Assembly: GCA_019358895.1 (NCBI GenBank)
Contig: JAHHIG010000018.1
Coordinates: forward strand, 1-64,000
Direction: 5' to 3'
Source: Tildeniella nuda ZEHNDER 1965/U140
GTDB lineage: Bacteria > Cyanobacteriota > Cyanobacteriia > Leptolyngbyales > Leptolyngbyaceae
DNA length: 64,000 bases
Shown here: positions 46,337-55,570 of the stretch, one piece after another
Position numbering within the stretch: position 1 is the stretch's first letter
Layout of the letters: each line of letters opens with the position of its first letter
The notes under the pieces: model-generated
What the model saw: the letters and a program-made list of their open reading frames with translations, nothing else
The model's database searches: none
Told to the model about the DNA's origin: nothing
Position numbers and translations under genes: made by a program

Positions 46337-46540
46337 ATGGAAGTCGGACAGAAGGTTCGTGTGTATCGGTTGCGCGATCGCGTGTCTCCGGTCATTGCTA
46401 AAAAGCTGGGCGAAGTTGGCGTGATCCAGGATTACAAAATGACAGATGGCAGTGGCGTTGGGTTTCTAGTCAAGTTCACTGATGGCTCAGCCATTTGGTT
46501 TTTTGAGGATGAGGTGAAGCTTGCGCCCGAAAGCAACTGA
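46337..46540 (+). CDS. petP: Cytochrome b6f-associated subunit PetP (DUF2862)
   Basis: This is a 67-residue SH3-like protein that begins MEVGQKVRVYRLRDRVSP and ends with GSAIWFFEDEVKL. It matches PetP, a cyanobacterial and red-algal peripheral subunit on the cytoplasmic side of cytochrome b6f, where it supports linear electron flow. GGAG lies 5 bp upstream of the ATG. It precedes an ArsA-like ATPase gene by 134 bp on the same strand, so they may be cotranscribed. Confidence 0.9.
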   Translation: MEVGQKVRVYRLRDRVSPVIAKKLGEVGVIQDYKMTDGSGVGFLVKFTDGSAIWFFEDEVKLAPESN

Positions 46541-46674
46541 TTAAAGGTTGGGTCGATCGCACGGTAACATTCCCAAAGAACGTGTGCAGATTTTAGGCAA
46601 TCGTTACCATAAGAGGGACGCTGGCAGAACTTTCGGCTGGCAAACGTACTGCATTGGGCGTAAAAGCAAGAGAC

Positions 46675-47772
46675 ATGGCTCTAATTTTGACTTTTTTGGG
46701 CAAAGGTGGCGTTGGTCGGACGACGATCGCGATCGCGGCAGCCAAGCGGTTTGCTACTCAGGGAAAGCGGGTGTTGCTGGCATTACAGGAGCCAGTACCA
46801 GCGCTGGAGATCCTTTTGGGCGAGGTTCCTGGCACTGACCCACACGAACTTTCGCCCAATTTTTTTGCCGTGCAGTTTCAAGCGGCGTTGCTGCTAGAGC
46901 GCAGTTGGGAAGAGGTGAAGAAACTCGAAGCGCAATACCTACGAACGCCGTTTTTTAAGGAAGTCTTTGGGCAGGAGTTGGGCGTGTTGCCGGGGATGGA
47001 CAATGCCCTTGTGTTGAATGCATTGAGAGAATACGATGCCAGCGGCAAGTACGATGTCATTGTGTATGACGGCACGGGCGATCAGGCAACGCTACGTCTG
47101 TTTGGGATGCCCGAAATTTTGAGCTGGTACGCCCGTCGGTTTCGCAAGGTGTTTGCTGATTCGGATTTGGGTCGAACCCTGTCACCTTTCTTACAGCCGA
47201 TCGCCAGTGCGGTACTAAACGTCAGTTGGACGGATGATATCTTCAATCAACCAGCCGCTCAGCAGGCAACCAATATTCTGGAGCAGGGGAAGCAAGCACT
47301 AGCCGATCCCAAGCGGGTGGCAGCGTATCTGGTCACCACAGACGATGCGGCGGCGATCGCAACGGCAACCTACCTCTGGGGTGCTGCACAACAAGTCGGG
47401 CTGACCGTGGGTGGTGTGCTGTTAAATCGTACCCATGAGAGTGCGGCAGTCGCGCCAACCTTTGCTCCGCTTACCGTGACACCGATTCCGACGCAAGCAA
47501 CTGACGATTGGCAACCGCTGATTGATGCACTGCCTGACTTTGAGCAAGCGTCTCAGGCTCCTCGTCCGATCGCGATCAACGTGGCAGAGCGTAAAGTCAG
47601 CCTCTTTCTGCCCGGTTTCGACAAGAAGCAGGTGAAGCTGACGCAGTCTGGACCCGAAATTACGATCGAGGCAGGCGACCAGCGGCGGAACATTCTGCTA
47701 CCACCAGAATTGAGCGGTAAACCTGTTGCTGGCGCAAAGTTTCAGGATAATTTTCTCATTATTTCCTTCTGA
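46675..47772 (+). CDS. ArsA/GET3-like ATPase with C-terminal HSP20-like domain
   Basis: This is a protein of about 365 residues, from ATG 46675. The N-terminal ATPase has the deviant Walker A FLGKGGVGRTT (about 8-18), where the usual P-loop lysine before TT is arginine while the signature lysine is kept, and a switch-like DVIVYDGTGDQATLRL. The C-terminal 80 or so residues (RKVSLFLPGFDKKQVKLTQS, then ITIEAGDQRRNILLPPEL) form an alpha-crystallin-like domain, as in the ArsA_HSP20 architecture. There are no arsenic-binding cysteines, so an arsenite pump role is unlikely. Tail-anchored protein targeting or chaperoning is possible. Confidence 0.85.
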   Translation: MALILTFLGKGGVGRTTIAIAAAKRFATQGKRVLLALQEPVPALEILLGEVPGTDPHELSPNFFAVQFQAALLLERSWEEVKKLEAQYLRTPFFKEVFGQELGVLPGMDNALVLNALREYDASGKYDVIVYDGTGDQATLRLFGMPEILSWYARRFRKVFADSDLGRTLSPFLQPIASAVLNVSWTDDIFNQPAAQQATNILEQGKQALADPKRVAAYLVTTDDAAAIATATYLWGAAQQVGLTVGGVLLNRTHESAAVAPTFAPLTVTPIPTQATDDWQPLIDALPDFEQASQAPRPIAINVAERKVSLFLPGFDKKQVKLTQSGPEITIEAGDQRRNILLPPELSGKPVAGAKFQDNFLIISF

Positions 47773-47854
47773 CTTCTGGCTCCTGTCGGCTGATGTGCTG
47801 GAAAACCTGACTTTTTTCAAGTCCACTTAGTTCTGATTTGGATAGTGACGCTGT

Positions 47855-48892
47855 ATGACTGAATCAAATCCTGCTCCACTATCAGACGAACCCATTGCTG
47901 CTGATCTCGCGCCAGATGGGGGCGCGTCGGTACCTGTAGGCGATCGCAATGCCAAAGCTCGCCAACTCCTCGGCATGAAAGGTGCCCAACAAGGTGAAAC
48001 GTCGATCTGGAAGATTCGTCTACAGTTGATGAAGCCGATTACCTGGATTCCGCTTATCTGGGGTGTTGTCTGCGGCGCTGCCTCATCGGGCAATTTCCGT
48101 TGGACGTTAGAGAGTGTGCTGATTTCGGCTGCCTGTATGTTAATGTCGGGTCCTTTTCTGACAGGCTACACGCAGACGCTCAATGACTTTTATGACCGTG
48201 ACATTGACGCAATCAACGAACCCTATCGCCCGATTCCCTCTGGAGCGATTCTCCTGTCTCAAGTAAAAGCACAGATCTTTATTTTGCTTTTGGGTGGGGT
48301 TGGTGTGGCTTATGCGCTCGATCGGTGGGCAGGTCATGACTTTCCAACGATTACCATCTTGGCGCTCATTGGCTCGTTTCTGTCTTACATCTACTCTGCG
48401 CCCCCGCTGAAGCTGAAGCAAAATGGCTGGCTAGGAAACTATGCGTTGGGTGCGAGTTATATCGCGCTGCCCTGGTGGGCGGGTCACGCGCTGTTTGGCG
48501 ACCTGAACCCGACGATTATGGTTCTGACCCTGTTCTATAGTTTGGCAGGCTTAGGGATTGCAGTTGTGAACGACTTTAAAAGTGTGGAGGGCGATCGGCA
48601 GTTGGGCTTAAAATCTCTACCCGTCATGTTTGGGATCACTACCGCTGCCTGGATCTGCGTCGGTATGATTGATATTTTTCAGGCTGGCATCGCTGTTTAT
48701 TTGATTAGCATTCACGAAAATCTCTATGCTGCTATCCTGCTGTTGCTGATCATTCCGCAAATGACCTTTCAGGACATGTACTTTTTGCGCAACCCGCTCG
48801 AAAACGATGTGAAATATCAGGCAAGCGCTCAACCCTTTCTAGTGTTAGGCATGTTGGTCGCTGCCTTAGCTCTGGGTCATGCTGGGGTATAG
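47855..48892 (+). CDS. chlG: Chlorophyll synthase
   Basis: This 345-residue UbiA-family prenyltransferase esterifies chlorophyllide a with a C20 alcohol. The first aspartate-rich motif is NDFYDRDIDAINEPYRPIPS and the second is NDFKSVEGDRQLGLKSLPV. About eight membrane helices follow an N-terminal cytoplasmic tail (about 1-40). It is the last step of chlorophyll a synthesis at the thylakoid membrane. The gene lies 82 bp after the ArsA-like gene on the same strand and could share a transcript. Confidence 0.97.
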   Translation: MTESNPAPLSDEPIAADLAPDGGASVPVGDRNAKARQLLGMKGAQQGETSIWKIRLQLMKPITWIPLIWGVVCGAASSGNFRWTLESVLISAACMLMSGPFLTGYTQTLNDFYDRDIDAINEPYRPIPSGAILLSQVKAQIFILLLGGVGVAYALDRWAGHDFPTITILALIGSFLSYIYSAPPLKLKQNGWLGNYALGASYIALPWWAGHALFGDLNPTIMVLTLFYSLAGLGIAVVNDFKSVEGDRQLGLKSLPVMFGITTAAWICVGMIDIFQAGIAVYLISIHENLYAAILLLLIIPQMTFQDMYFLRNPLENDVKYQASAQPFLVLGMLVAALALGHAGV

Positions 48893-49237
48893 GCATTATT
48901 AGTGTGCCTACTTATACAAAAGTGCATTTTGCAGCTTGCTATCTTACTCAAATTTGCCTGGTGCTTGTCGTTTGAATGCTGCTTTGGGCGATCGTCTAGT
49001 CTGGAGCGGCTTGGCTGAGGGCACAGGCTCGACGATCGTCGATTGAACCGCTGTCAAGATTCTGTCAAGAGCTTGACCCCTGTCAGGATTCTGCCAAGAT
49101 ATAGCAGGCGCTCATTGGAGTTCACGCCAAGGCTGGGTCGTCAGACTTCTCAGGGTTTGCCTGTACCCTGAGACAAATTTCGATCCCAACCCCTTACAAT
49201 GAGAGCGGCGATCGGTTGGTGGTGATGAGGCTGTAAT
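48893..49237. other. Intergenic region upstream of the PBP gene
   Basis: This stretch of 345 bp holds the direct repeats at 49051-49097. No other gene is supported. Confidence 0.5.
49051..49097. promoter_or_regulatory. Pho-box-like direct repeats upstream of the PBP gene
   Basis: CTGTCAAGATTCTGTCAA (49051-49068) and CTGTCAGGATTCTGCCAA (49080-49097) each contain two CTGTCA-like repeats with an 11-bp period. On the other strand they read as CTTGACAG-AAT-CTTGACAG: 8-bp repeats with 3-bp spacers, the spacing of cyanobacterial SphR and other OmpR/PhoB-type sites. The regulator is not known. Confidence 0.5.
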
Positions 49238-51535
49238 GTGGAAAACTTTCTTTCAAAACTCAAAAACTTATCGATCCGCTCAAACGGTTCTGCTCCGCTG
49301 CGGTCTGAGTTGCGACCAGACAGTGCGGTCAAACCATCCTCTACGTTACCAGTGAAGCCAGCATCAAAGGCTGATCCCGCTGATCCCGTTGCTTCACACG
49401 GCAAGCGTTTTCGCATGGGTAAGCCATTGCATCGTCGGTATACTTTTTGGCTGGCGCTTGTGGCGGTCAGTGGTGGCGGCGCTCTAGCGTGGGGTATGCA
49501 AACGGTCGAAAAGAGCTTGCCTGATGTCTCAGCGATCGCCAGCTTTAACCAGAATGGGACGTTGACGATTAGAGCGGCTAATGGCGTTGTTTTACAGCAG
49601 CTTGGCTCTGCAACCCGGCAAAAGCTCACGATCAAGCAAGTGCCCGATCGCGTTGTCAAAGCCTTCATTGCCGCTGAAGACCGTCGTTTTTACCAGCACA
49701 ACGGTGTTGACTATCAGTCCATTCTGCGGGCAGTGGCATCCAATTTGCTTGCCCGCGATTTTGTTGAAGGCGGCAGCACCATTACGCAGCAGGTTGCACG
49801 CATCGTCTACTTGAACCAGGATCGCACGATGAAACGCAAGGTTCAGGAAGCGTTCCTGGCTCAGAAAATTGAGCGCACCCTGAGTAAAGATCAGGTGCTG
49901 GAAAAGTACCTCAATTTGGTTTATCTGGGTTCAGGAGCCTATGGAGTTGCTGACGCTGCCTGGGTTTACTACAGCAAATCGGTGAATCAACTAACGTTGT
50001 CAGAGACCGCTACGATCGCAGGCTTACCCCCTGCTCCCAGTGACTACTCGCCCCTGGTAAACCCGCAAGTTGCCCGTCAGCGACGCGATATTGTGCTCGA
50101 TCGGATGCAGGAAGCGGGTTACATCACCGAAGCTGAGGTCGAACAAGCGCGTGCTCAACCGCTGACACTCAAGCCTAGCTCTCCCAAGAAGCTGTATAGC
50201 GATACGCCTTACTTCACATCCTACGTACAGCAGCAACTGCCCAAGCTGATTTCAAAAGAACAGCTAGAAGCCGGAGGGCTGACGGTTGAAACCAGCCTCA
50301 ACCCGGCATGGCAGCAGGCAGCGGAAAAAGCGGTCAAAGACGCTGTGAAAAATATTGGTCCTGCCGAAGGCTTCAAGCAGGCAGCGTTAGTAGCGGTTGA
50401 TCCCCGTAACGGTGAAATCCGGGCAATGGTTGGTGGCACTGACTTTGTTACCAGCCAGTTCAACCGGGTGACCCAGGCGCAGCGACAGCCAGGATCATCG
50501 TTTAAGCCGATTCTGTACACTACGGCGATCGCAACCGGCATTTCCCCCTACGCGTCGTATTTGGATGCGCCGTTAACAGTAGATGGCTACAAACCCCAAA
50601 ACTACGGTAGAAAATATAGTGGCTGGCTGTCTCTGCGAGATGCCATTACTAATTCCATCAATCTGGTTTCAGTGCGCCTGCTAATTGATGTCGGGTTTGA
50701 TCCGGTCATCAAATTAGGTCATGACATGGGTATTAAATCCGAGCTATTGCCAACGTATTCTCTGGCACTCGGCGCATCTGAGGTCAACCTGCTGGAAATC
50801 ACTACTGCCTACGCCACTTTAGCGGCAAAAGGCAACCATGCCGAATCGCACGGTATTCGTCGCATTATCAACCGCAATGGTGATGTGATCTACACGGCTA
50901 ACTTGAAGCCCAAACGAGCGATCGACCAAGATACGGTTGCGATCGTCACCTGGATGATGCAGAACGTCGTCAACAGCGGGACTGGGCAGGCGGCTCAAAT
51001 TGGTAGACCCGTTGCAGGGAAGACAGGTACCTCTGAAGATGCCCGCGATCTGTGGTTTATCGGCTTTGTCCCTCAGATGGCGGCTGGCGTTTGGTTAGGC
51101 AACGATGACAACACCCCCACCTGGAGCTACAGCAGCACAGCAGCCGAAGTCTGGCACAACTTTATGACCATCGTTGTGAAGGGGATGCCCGTTGAGAAGT
51201 TTGCTGAGTTGCCCAAGCTTGACAATCGGAAAGGGACGCTCAAGGCAAAGCCAGTCAAGCCAGCTCAAATGTATGACGGCGAAGCGCCTCAGCCTAGCAG
51301 CGGCAATTCAGACAGCTATCGGAGCTATCCAAAAGAGTCTGGAGAACCCACACGTGCTCCCGCAGGCGACTCCAACGGTAGTGCGCCAGTGCCAGCAGCA
51401 CCCGATCAATCACCAGACCCAGCAGTCCCTGAAGCAGCGCCACCCCCCCAAGACACCGCTCCTGAACTGCCGCCCGCTGAACCTGCGCCGCCCCCAACGA
51501 CCTCTGGTCCGCCTCAGCCTGCACCTGCTAACTAA
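49238..51535 (+). CDS. Class A penicillin-binding protein (PBP1a type)
   Basis: This is a 765-residue protein with a GTG start. A cytoplasmic tail and one membrane anchor (about 69-88) are followed by glycosyltransferase GT51 (EDRRFYQH, 147-154; GGSTITQQ, about 178-185) and a transpeptidase with SSFK (nucleophile S420, K423), SIN (473-475) and KTGTS (595-599). The last 100 residues are a Pro/Ala-rich, disordered extracytoplasmic tail. It polymerises and cross-links peptidoglycan. The urea carboxylase gene follows after 39 bp, with no terminator seen. Pho-box-like repeats lie 140-190 bp upstream. Confidence 0.95.
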   Translation: MENFLSKLKNLSIRSNGSAPLRSELRPDSAVKPSSTLPVKPASKADPADPVASHGKRFRMGKPLHRRYTFWLALVAVSGGGALAWGMQTVEKSLPDVSAIASFNQNGTLTIRAANGVVLQQLGSATRQKLTIKQVPDRVVKAFIAAEDRRFYQHNGVDYQSILRAVASNLLARDFVEGGSTITQQVARIVYLNQDRTMKRKVQEAFLAQKIERTLSKDQVLEKYLNLVYLGSGAYGVADAAWVYYSKSVNQLTLSETATIAGLPPAPSDYSPLVNPQVARQRRDIVLDRMQEAGYITEAEVEQARAQPLTLKPSSPKKLYSDTPYFTSYVQQQLPKLISKEQLEAGGLTVETSLNPAWQQAAEKAVKDAVKNIGPAEGFKQAALVAVDPRNGEIRAMVGGTDFVTSQFNRVTQAQRQPGSSFKPILYTTAIATGISPYASYLDAPLTVDGYKPQNYGRKYSGWLSLRDAITNSINLVSVRLLIDVGFDPVIKLGHDMGIKSELLPTYSLALGASEVNLLEITTAYATLAAKGNHAESHGIRRIINRNGDVIYTANLKPKRAIDQDTVAIVTWMMQNVVNSGTGQAAQIGRPVAGKTGTSEDARDLWFIGFVPQMAAGVWLGNDDNTPTWSYSSTAAEVWHNFMTIVVKGMPVEKFAELPKLDNRKGTLKAKPVKPAQMYDGEAPQPSSGNSDSYRSYPKESGEPTRAPAGDSNGSAPVPAAPDQSPDPAVPEAAPPPQDTAPELPPAEPAPPPTTSGPPQPAPAN

Positions 51536-51574
51536 TGTAATGTTAGCTATTGGCTATCCGTTGATTGACTGATT

Positions 51575-54500
51575 ATGTTCGCCAAAGTTCTGATTGCTAA
51601 TCGGGGTGAAATCGCCTGCCGCATCATACGCACACTCGATCGCTTAAACATTGCTTCTGTTGCTGTGTATTCCGAAGCGGATGCACATGCCGCACACGTG
51701 GCAGCAGCGGATGAAGCCGTCTGTGTGGGAAAGGCAGCAGCAGCAGAGAGCTACTTACAGGCAGATGCCATTTTGGCAGCAGCAAAAGCAACTGGGGCAG
51801 ATGCCATTCATCCTGGTTATGGCTTTTTGAGTGAGAATGTTGCCTTTGCGGAAGCGTGTGTTCGAGCGGGAATTGTATTTATTGGTCCTAGCCCAGAGCA
51901 AATTCAGCAGTTTGGCTTGAAACATGAGGCACGGGCGATCGCCGAACAAGCCGGACTCCCCCTCGTCCCCGGTACGCCGTTACTAACCACTCTGGATCAG
52001 GTACGACAGGCGGCAACGGCGATCGGCTACCCCGTAATGATCAAAAGCACGGCTGGTGGTGGTGGCATTGGGATGCAGCTTTGCCGTGAGGAAGAGACGC
52101 TGGCAAGTTTGTTTGAAACCGTGCAGCGCTTAAGCCGCAATAACTTTAACGAAAGCGGTGTCTTTCTCGAAAAATATGTCGAACGGGCGCGACACATCGA
52201 AGTACAGATTTTTGGCGATGGTCAGGGTACAGTGATTGCCCTGGGTGAGCGCGATTGTTCGATTCAGCGACGCAATCAGAAAGTCATCGAAGAGGCACCT
52301 GCACCTCAGATCAGCGCCGCACTGCGACAGCAGTTGTATACGTCTGCGATGCAACTCGGTCAAGCAGTGCACTATCGATCGGCGGGAACCGTTGAATTCA
52401 TTTACGACGTAGACACCGAACAATTTTATTTTCTAGAAGTCAACACGCGCCTGCAAGTTGAGCATGGTGTCACCGAAGCCATTACGGGTATAGATTTAGT
52501 GGAGTGGATGGTGCGACAGGCAGCAGGCGAGTCGCTGTCGCTGGACACCTACCGCTATCAACCAAACGGGCATTCGATTCAGGTGCGGGTGTATGCCGAA
52601 GACCCAAACAAAACCTTTCAGCCCAGTTCTGGGATGTTAACCAACGTGCAGTTTCCGGCTAACATCCGCTGTGACACCTGGATTGCCACCGGAACAGAGG
52701 TATCGCCCTTCTATGATCCACTACTAGCAAAAGTGATTGTGCATGGGGCATCGCGTGCGGTGGCGATCGCATCCCTCCAAACTGCCCTCGCTACCTCTCG
52801 CATTGATGGCATTGAAACAAATCTGGAGTATTTACGCCAAATCATTGCCGCACCTGCCTTTGCCACTGCCACCTTGACGACCAAGTTTCTCAACGAGCTT
52901 GCCTATCACCCCAGGACGATCGATGTCCTTGTAGCAGGCACCATGACGACCGTGCAAGACTATCCCGGACGCGTGGGTTATTGGGATGTGGGTGTGCCAC
53001 CGTCTGGTCCAATGGATTCGCTGGCATTTCGGCTCGGTAACCGGATTTTGGGCAACCCAGAAGCCACCGCTGGGTTGGAGTTTACGCTGTCGGGTTCTAC
53101 TTTGCGCTTCAATACCGATACCGTCATCTGTCTCACGGGTGCGGCGATGAAGGCAACATTGGACAAGGAGCCGATCGCCGTTTGGACAGCCGTTCCCGTC
53201 AAAGCAGGCAGTACGCTTCGTCTGGGCACCATCCAGGGCAATGGGTTTCGGACATACCTTTCTGTGCAGGGTGGGTTGGATGTACCCAACTATTTGGGCA
53301 GCAAAGCGACCTTTACGTTAGGTGGCTTTGGCGGTCACGGTGGCAGAGCCTTGCAAGTCGGTGATGTGCTGAAGTTGAATGCAGCCTTGCCTCAGGAATC
53401 GCACACGTTGCCGTCTGAACTGATTCCTACCTACCCGACCCATTGGGAAATTGGCGTGCTGTATGGTCCTCACGGCGCACCTGATTTCTTCACCGATGCA
53501 GACATCGCAACGTTTTTCAGCACTCACTGGGAAGTGCATTACAACTCAGCACGTACAGGTATTCGGTTGATTGGTCCTAAACCGCAGTGGGCACGGCAGG
53601 ATGGCGGCGAAGCAGGACTACATCCCTCAAATATTCATGACAATGCCTACGCTGTTGGTACGATCGACTTCACGGGTGATATGCCGATCATTCTTGGGCT
53701 AGACGGTCCTAGCTTAGGTGGGTTTGTCTGCCCTGCGACGATCGCCGAAGCCGAACTATGGAAAATTGGACAGCTCAAACCGGGCAACACCATTCAATTC
53801 CATCGCCTGACGTTTGATCAAGCGTTACAGCAAGAATTGCAGTTGGATCGTCAGATTCAAACGCTGCAAGTTGGTCAATCCACAACCGTTGCAGATGATA
53901 GTTCCAGCGATACGCGCTTCGCACACACAAGTGAACGCGCCATTCTTGCCACACTGCCTGCAACCGAAACCCAAATTACCGTCACGTATCGTCAGGCAAG
54001 CGACAAGTATCTGCTGATTGAGTATGGTGAACTGGTGCTGGATTTAAACTTGCGCTTCCGGGTGCATGAGTTGATGACGTATCTGCACACCCATCCCATT
54101 GCAGGCATTTTGGAGCTTACGCCGGGAATGCGATCGCTCCAGGTACATTACGATAGCCGGATACTTTCGCAGCGAGATTTGCTGACAGCGTTGCAAGCAA
54201 TTGAAGTGCAGTTGCCTGCGATCGCTGACCTGAAAACTTTACCAACTCGCATTGTCCATCTGCCTCTGTCCTGGGATGATGCATCGACACAACTAGCCAT
54301 TCAAAAATATATGCAGTCGGTGCGAAACGATGCGCCCTGGTGTCCCAGTAATATCGAATTCATTCGCCGCATCAACGGCTTGGATAGCATTGAAGCCGTA
54401 AAAGAAATCGTTTTCAACGCCAGCTATCTCGTCATGGGGCTAGGCGATGTCTATCTCGGTGCGCCTGTTGCTGTCCCGCTCGATCCGCGTCATCGCCTCG

Positions 54501-55219
54501 TCACTACTAAATACAATCCTGCTCGCACCTGGACACCTGAAAACGCCGTTGGCATTGGTGGTGCCTACCTCTGCATTTACGGGATGGAAGGTCCCGGCGG
54601 CTACCAGTTTGTGGGGCGCACGGTGCAGGTGTGGAATCGCTACAAACAAACGGCAGACTTCACAGACGGCAACCCCTGGCTGCTGCGATTCTTCGATCAG
54701 ATCCGGTTTTACCCAGTGTCTAACGCTGAACTAACGCAACTCCGTGAGGATTTTATTGAAGGCAAATGCAAGCTGAAGATTGAAGAAACGACCTTCAACT
54801 TACAGGACTATCAGCAGTTTCTAACCAGCATTGCGGATGAAGCAACTGCCTTTAAAACCCGTCAGCAAGCGGCATTTCAAGCAGAGCGCGATCGCTGGGC
54901 ACTCAATGCCGACGATGAACGCGCGATCGCTGCCGAACCCGATCGTCCTCCCACGCCAACGGTTGAAATTCCTGACGACTGCTATGCTCTGACGGCTGCT
55001 ACTACCGCTAACGTGTGGCAAATTTTGGTCAAACCGGGCGATCGCGTCACAGAAGACACAGGCATCATCATCCTGGAAGCCATGAAGCAAGAAATGACGC
55101 TGCTTGCCGAAGCACCCGGCATTGTAACAGCGATACTCTGTACTCCAGGGCAACTGGTCACAGCAGGACAAATCCTGGCGATCATTCGCGGCGATGATGG
55201 CATGGCTGACCTTTCATGA
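51575..55219 (+). CDS. Urea carboxylase (biotin-dependent)
   Basis: This 1214-residue multidomain enzyme converts urea to allophanate with ATP and bicarbonate. The biotin carboxylase domain (about 1-445) has VLIANRGEIACRIIRTL, the ATP-grasp GGGGIGMQLC loop and FLEVNTRLQVEHGVTEA. A carboxyltransferase pair in the KipA/KipI-like order follows (about 455-760, VQDYPGRVGYWDVGVPPSGP; about 790-1010), then a linker and the biotinyl domain with EAMKQEM (biotinylated K1171). The usual partner, allophanate hydrolase, is not next to it, nor are urea transporters. Guanidine carboxylases are close relatives, so the true substrate is open. Confidence 0.93.
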   Translation: MFAKVLIANRGEIACRIIRTLDRLNIASVAVYSEADAHAAHVAAADEAVCVGKAAAAESYLQADAILAAAKATGADAIHPGYGFLSENVAFAEACVRAGIVFIGPSPEQIQQFGLKHEARAIAEQAGLPLVPGTPLLTTLDQVRQAATAIGYPVMIKSTAGGGGIGMQLCREEETLASLFETVQRLSRNNFNESGVFLEKYVERARHIEVQIFGDGQGTVIALGERDCSIQRRNQKVIEEAPAPQISAALRQQLYTSAMQLGQAVHYRSAGTVEFIYDVDTEQFYFLEVNTRLQVEHGVTEAITGIDLVEWMVRQAAGESLSLDTYRYQPNGHSIQVRVYAEDPNKTFQPSSGMLTNVQFPANIRCDTWIATGTEVSPFYDPLLAKVIVHGASRAVAIASLQTALATSRIDGIETNLEYLRQIIAAPAFATATLTTKFLNELAYHPRTIDVLVAGTMTTVQDYPGRVGYWDVGVPPSGPMDSLAFRLGNRILGNPEATAGLEFTLSGSTLRFNTDTVICLTGAAMKATLDKEPIAVWTAVPVKAGSTLRLGTIQGNGFRTYLSVQGGLDVPNYLGSKATFTLGGFGGHGGRALQVGDVLKLNAALPQESHTLPSELIPTYPTHWEIGVLYGPHGAPDFFTDADIATFFSTHWEVHYNSARTGIRLIGPKPQWARQDGGEAGLHPSNIHDNAYAVGTIDFTGDMPIILGLDGPSLGGFVCPATIAEAELWKIGQLKPGNTIQFHRLTFDQALQQELQLDRQIQTLQVGQSTTVADDSSSDTRFAHTSERAILATLPATETQITVTYRQASDKYLLIEYGELVLDLNLRFRVHELMTYLHTHPIAGILELTPGMRSLQVHYDSRILSQRDLLTALQAIEVQLPAIADLKTLPTRIVHLPLSWDDASTQLAIQKYMQSVRNDAPWCPSNIEFIRRINGLDSIEAVKEIVFNASYLVMGLGDVYLGAPVAVPLDPRHRLVTTKYNPARTWTPENAVGIGGAYLCIYGMEGPGGYQFVGRTVQVWNRYKQTADFTDGNPWLLRFFDQIRFYPVSNAELTQLREDFIEGKCKLKIEETTFNLQDYQQFLTSIADEATAFKTRQQAAFQAERDRWALNADDERAIAAEPDRPPTPTVEIPDDCYALTAATTANVWQILVKPGDRVTEDTGIIILEAMKQEMTLLAEAPGIVTAILCTPGQLVTAGQILAIIRGDDGMADLS

Positions 55220-55513
55220 AGTAGCCCGTGTCGCTAACCAACGCTCAAACGAATGAGGGCTTTCGCCGCTTTGCCTGCCTGCTAGCAAACCTTCGATTCC
55301 AATGTGTTCGTCCAAATCAATCCACTCGATCGCGTAACCCTCTCCCAAGAGCTGCCAGTTTTGCCGTTCCTTATGGGAAGCGTGCAGCAGGCGTGGATAC
55401 CAGGATAAAGGAACAATCAGACTTCGCCCATCAACTAGATCCACCGTTAGCTTCTCGTCAGTCACTCTGATTTGTGCGGCAAGGGGTTCGCTCTCAAGCG
55501 TTAAAGTAGTCAT
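55214..55513 (-). CDS. DUF2442 protein
   Basis: This is a protein of about 99 residues, from ATG 55513. The core reads AAQIRVTDEKLTVDLVDGRS, LIVPLSWYPRLLHASHKERQ and WIDLDEHIGIEGLLAG. The family is often encoded beside DUF4160 and can act like a small toxin-antitoxin partner, but no function is proven. Its 3' end overlaps the urea carboxylase stop by 6 bp, tail to tail. A short coding stretch (55494-55574) overlaps its start. Confidence 0.85.
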   Translation of the reverse strand: MTTLTLESEPLAAQIRVTDEKLTVDLVDGRSLIVPLSWYPRLLHASHKERQNWQLLGEGYAIEWIDLDEHIGIEGLLAGRQSGESPHSFERWLATRATS

Positions 55514-55570
55514 ACCAAGCCTCCAACAGGGTTTGTTCGTAGCTCTCAAGCACCGTCCCATAAATTGCCC

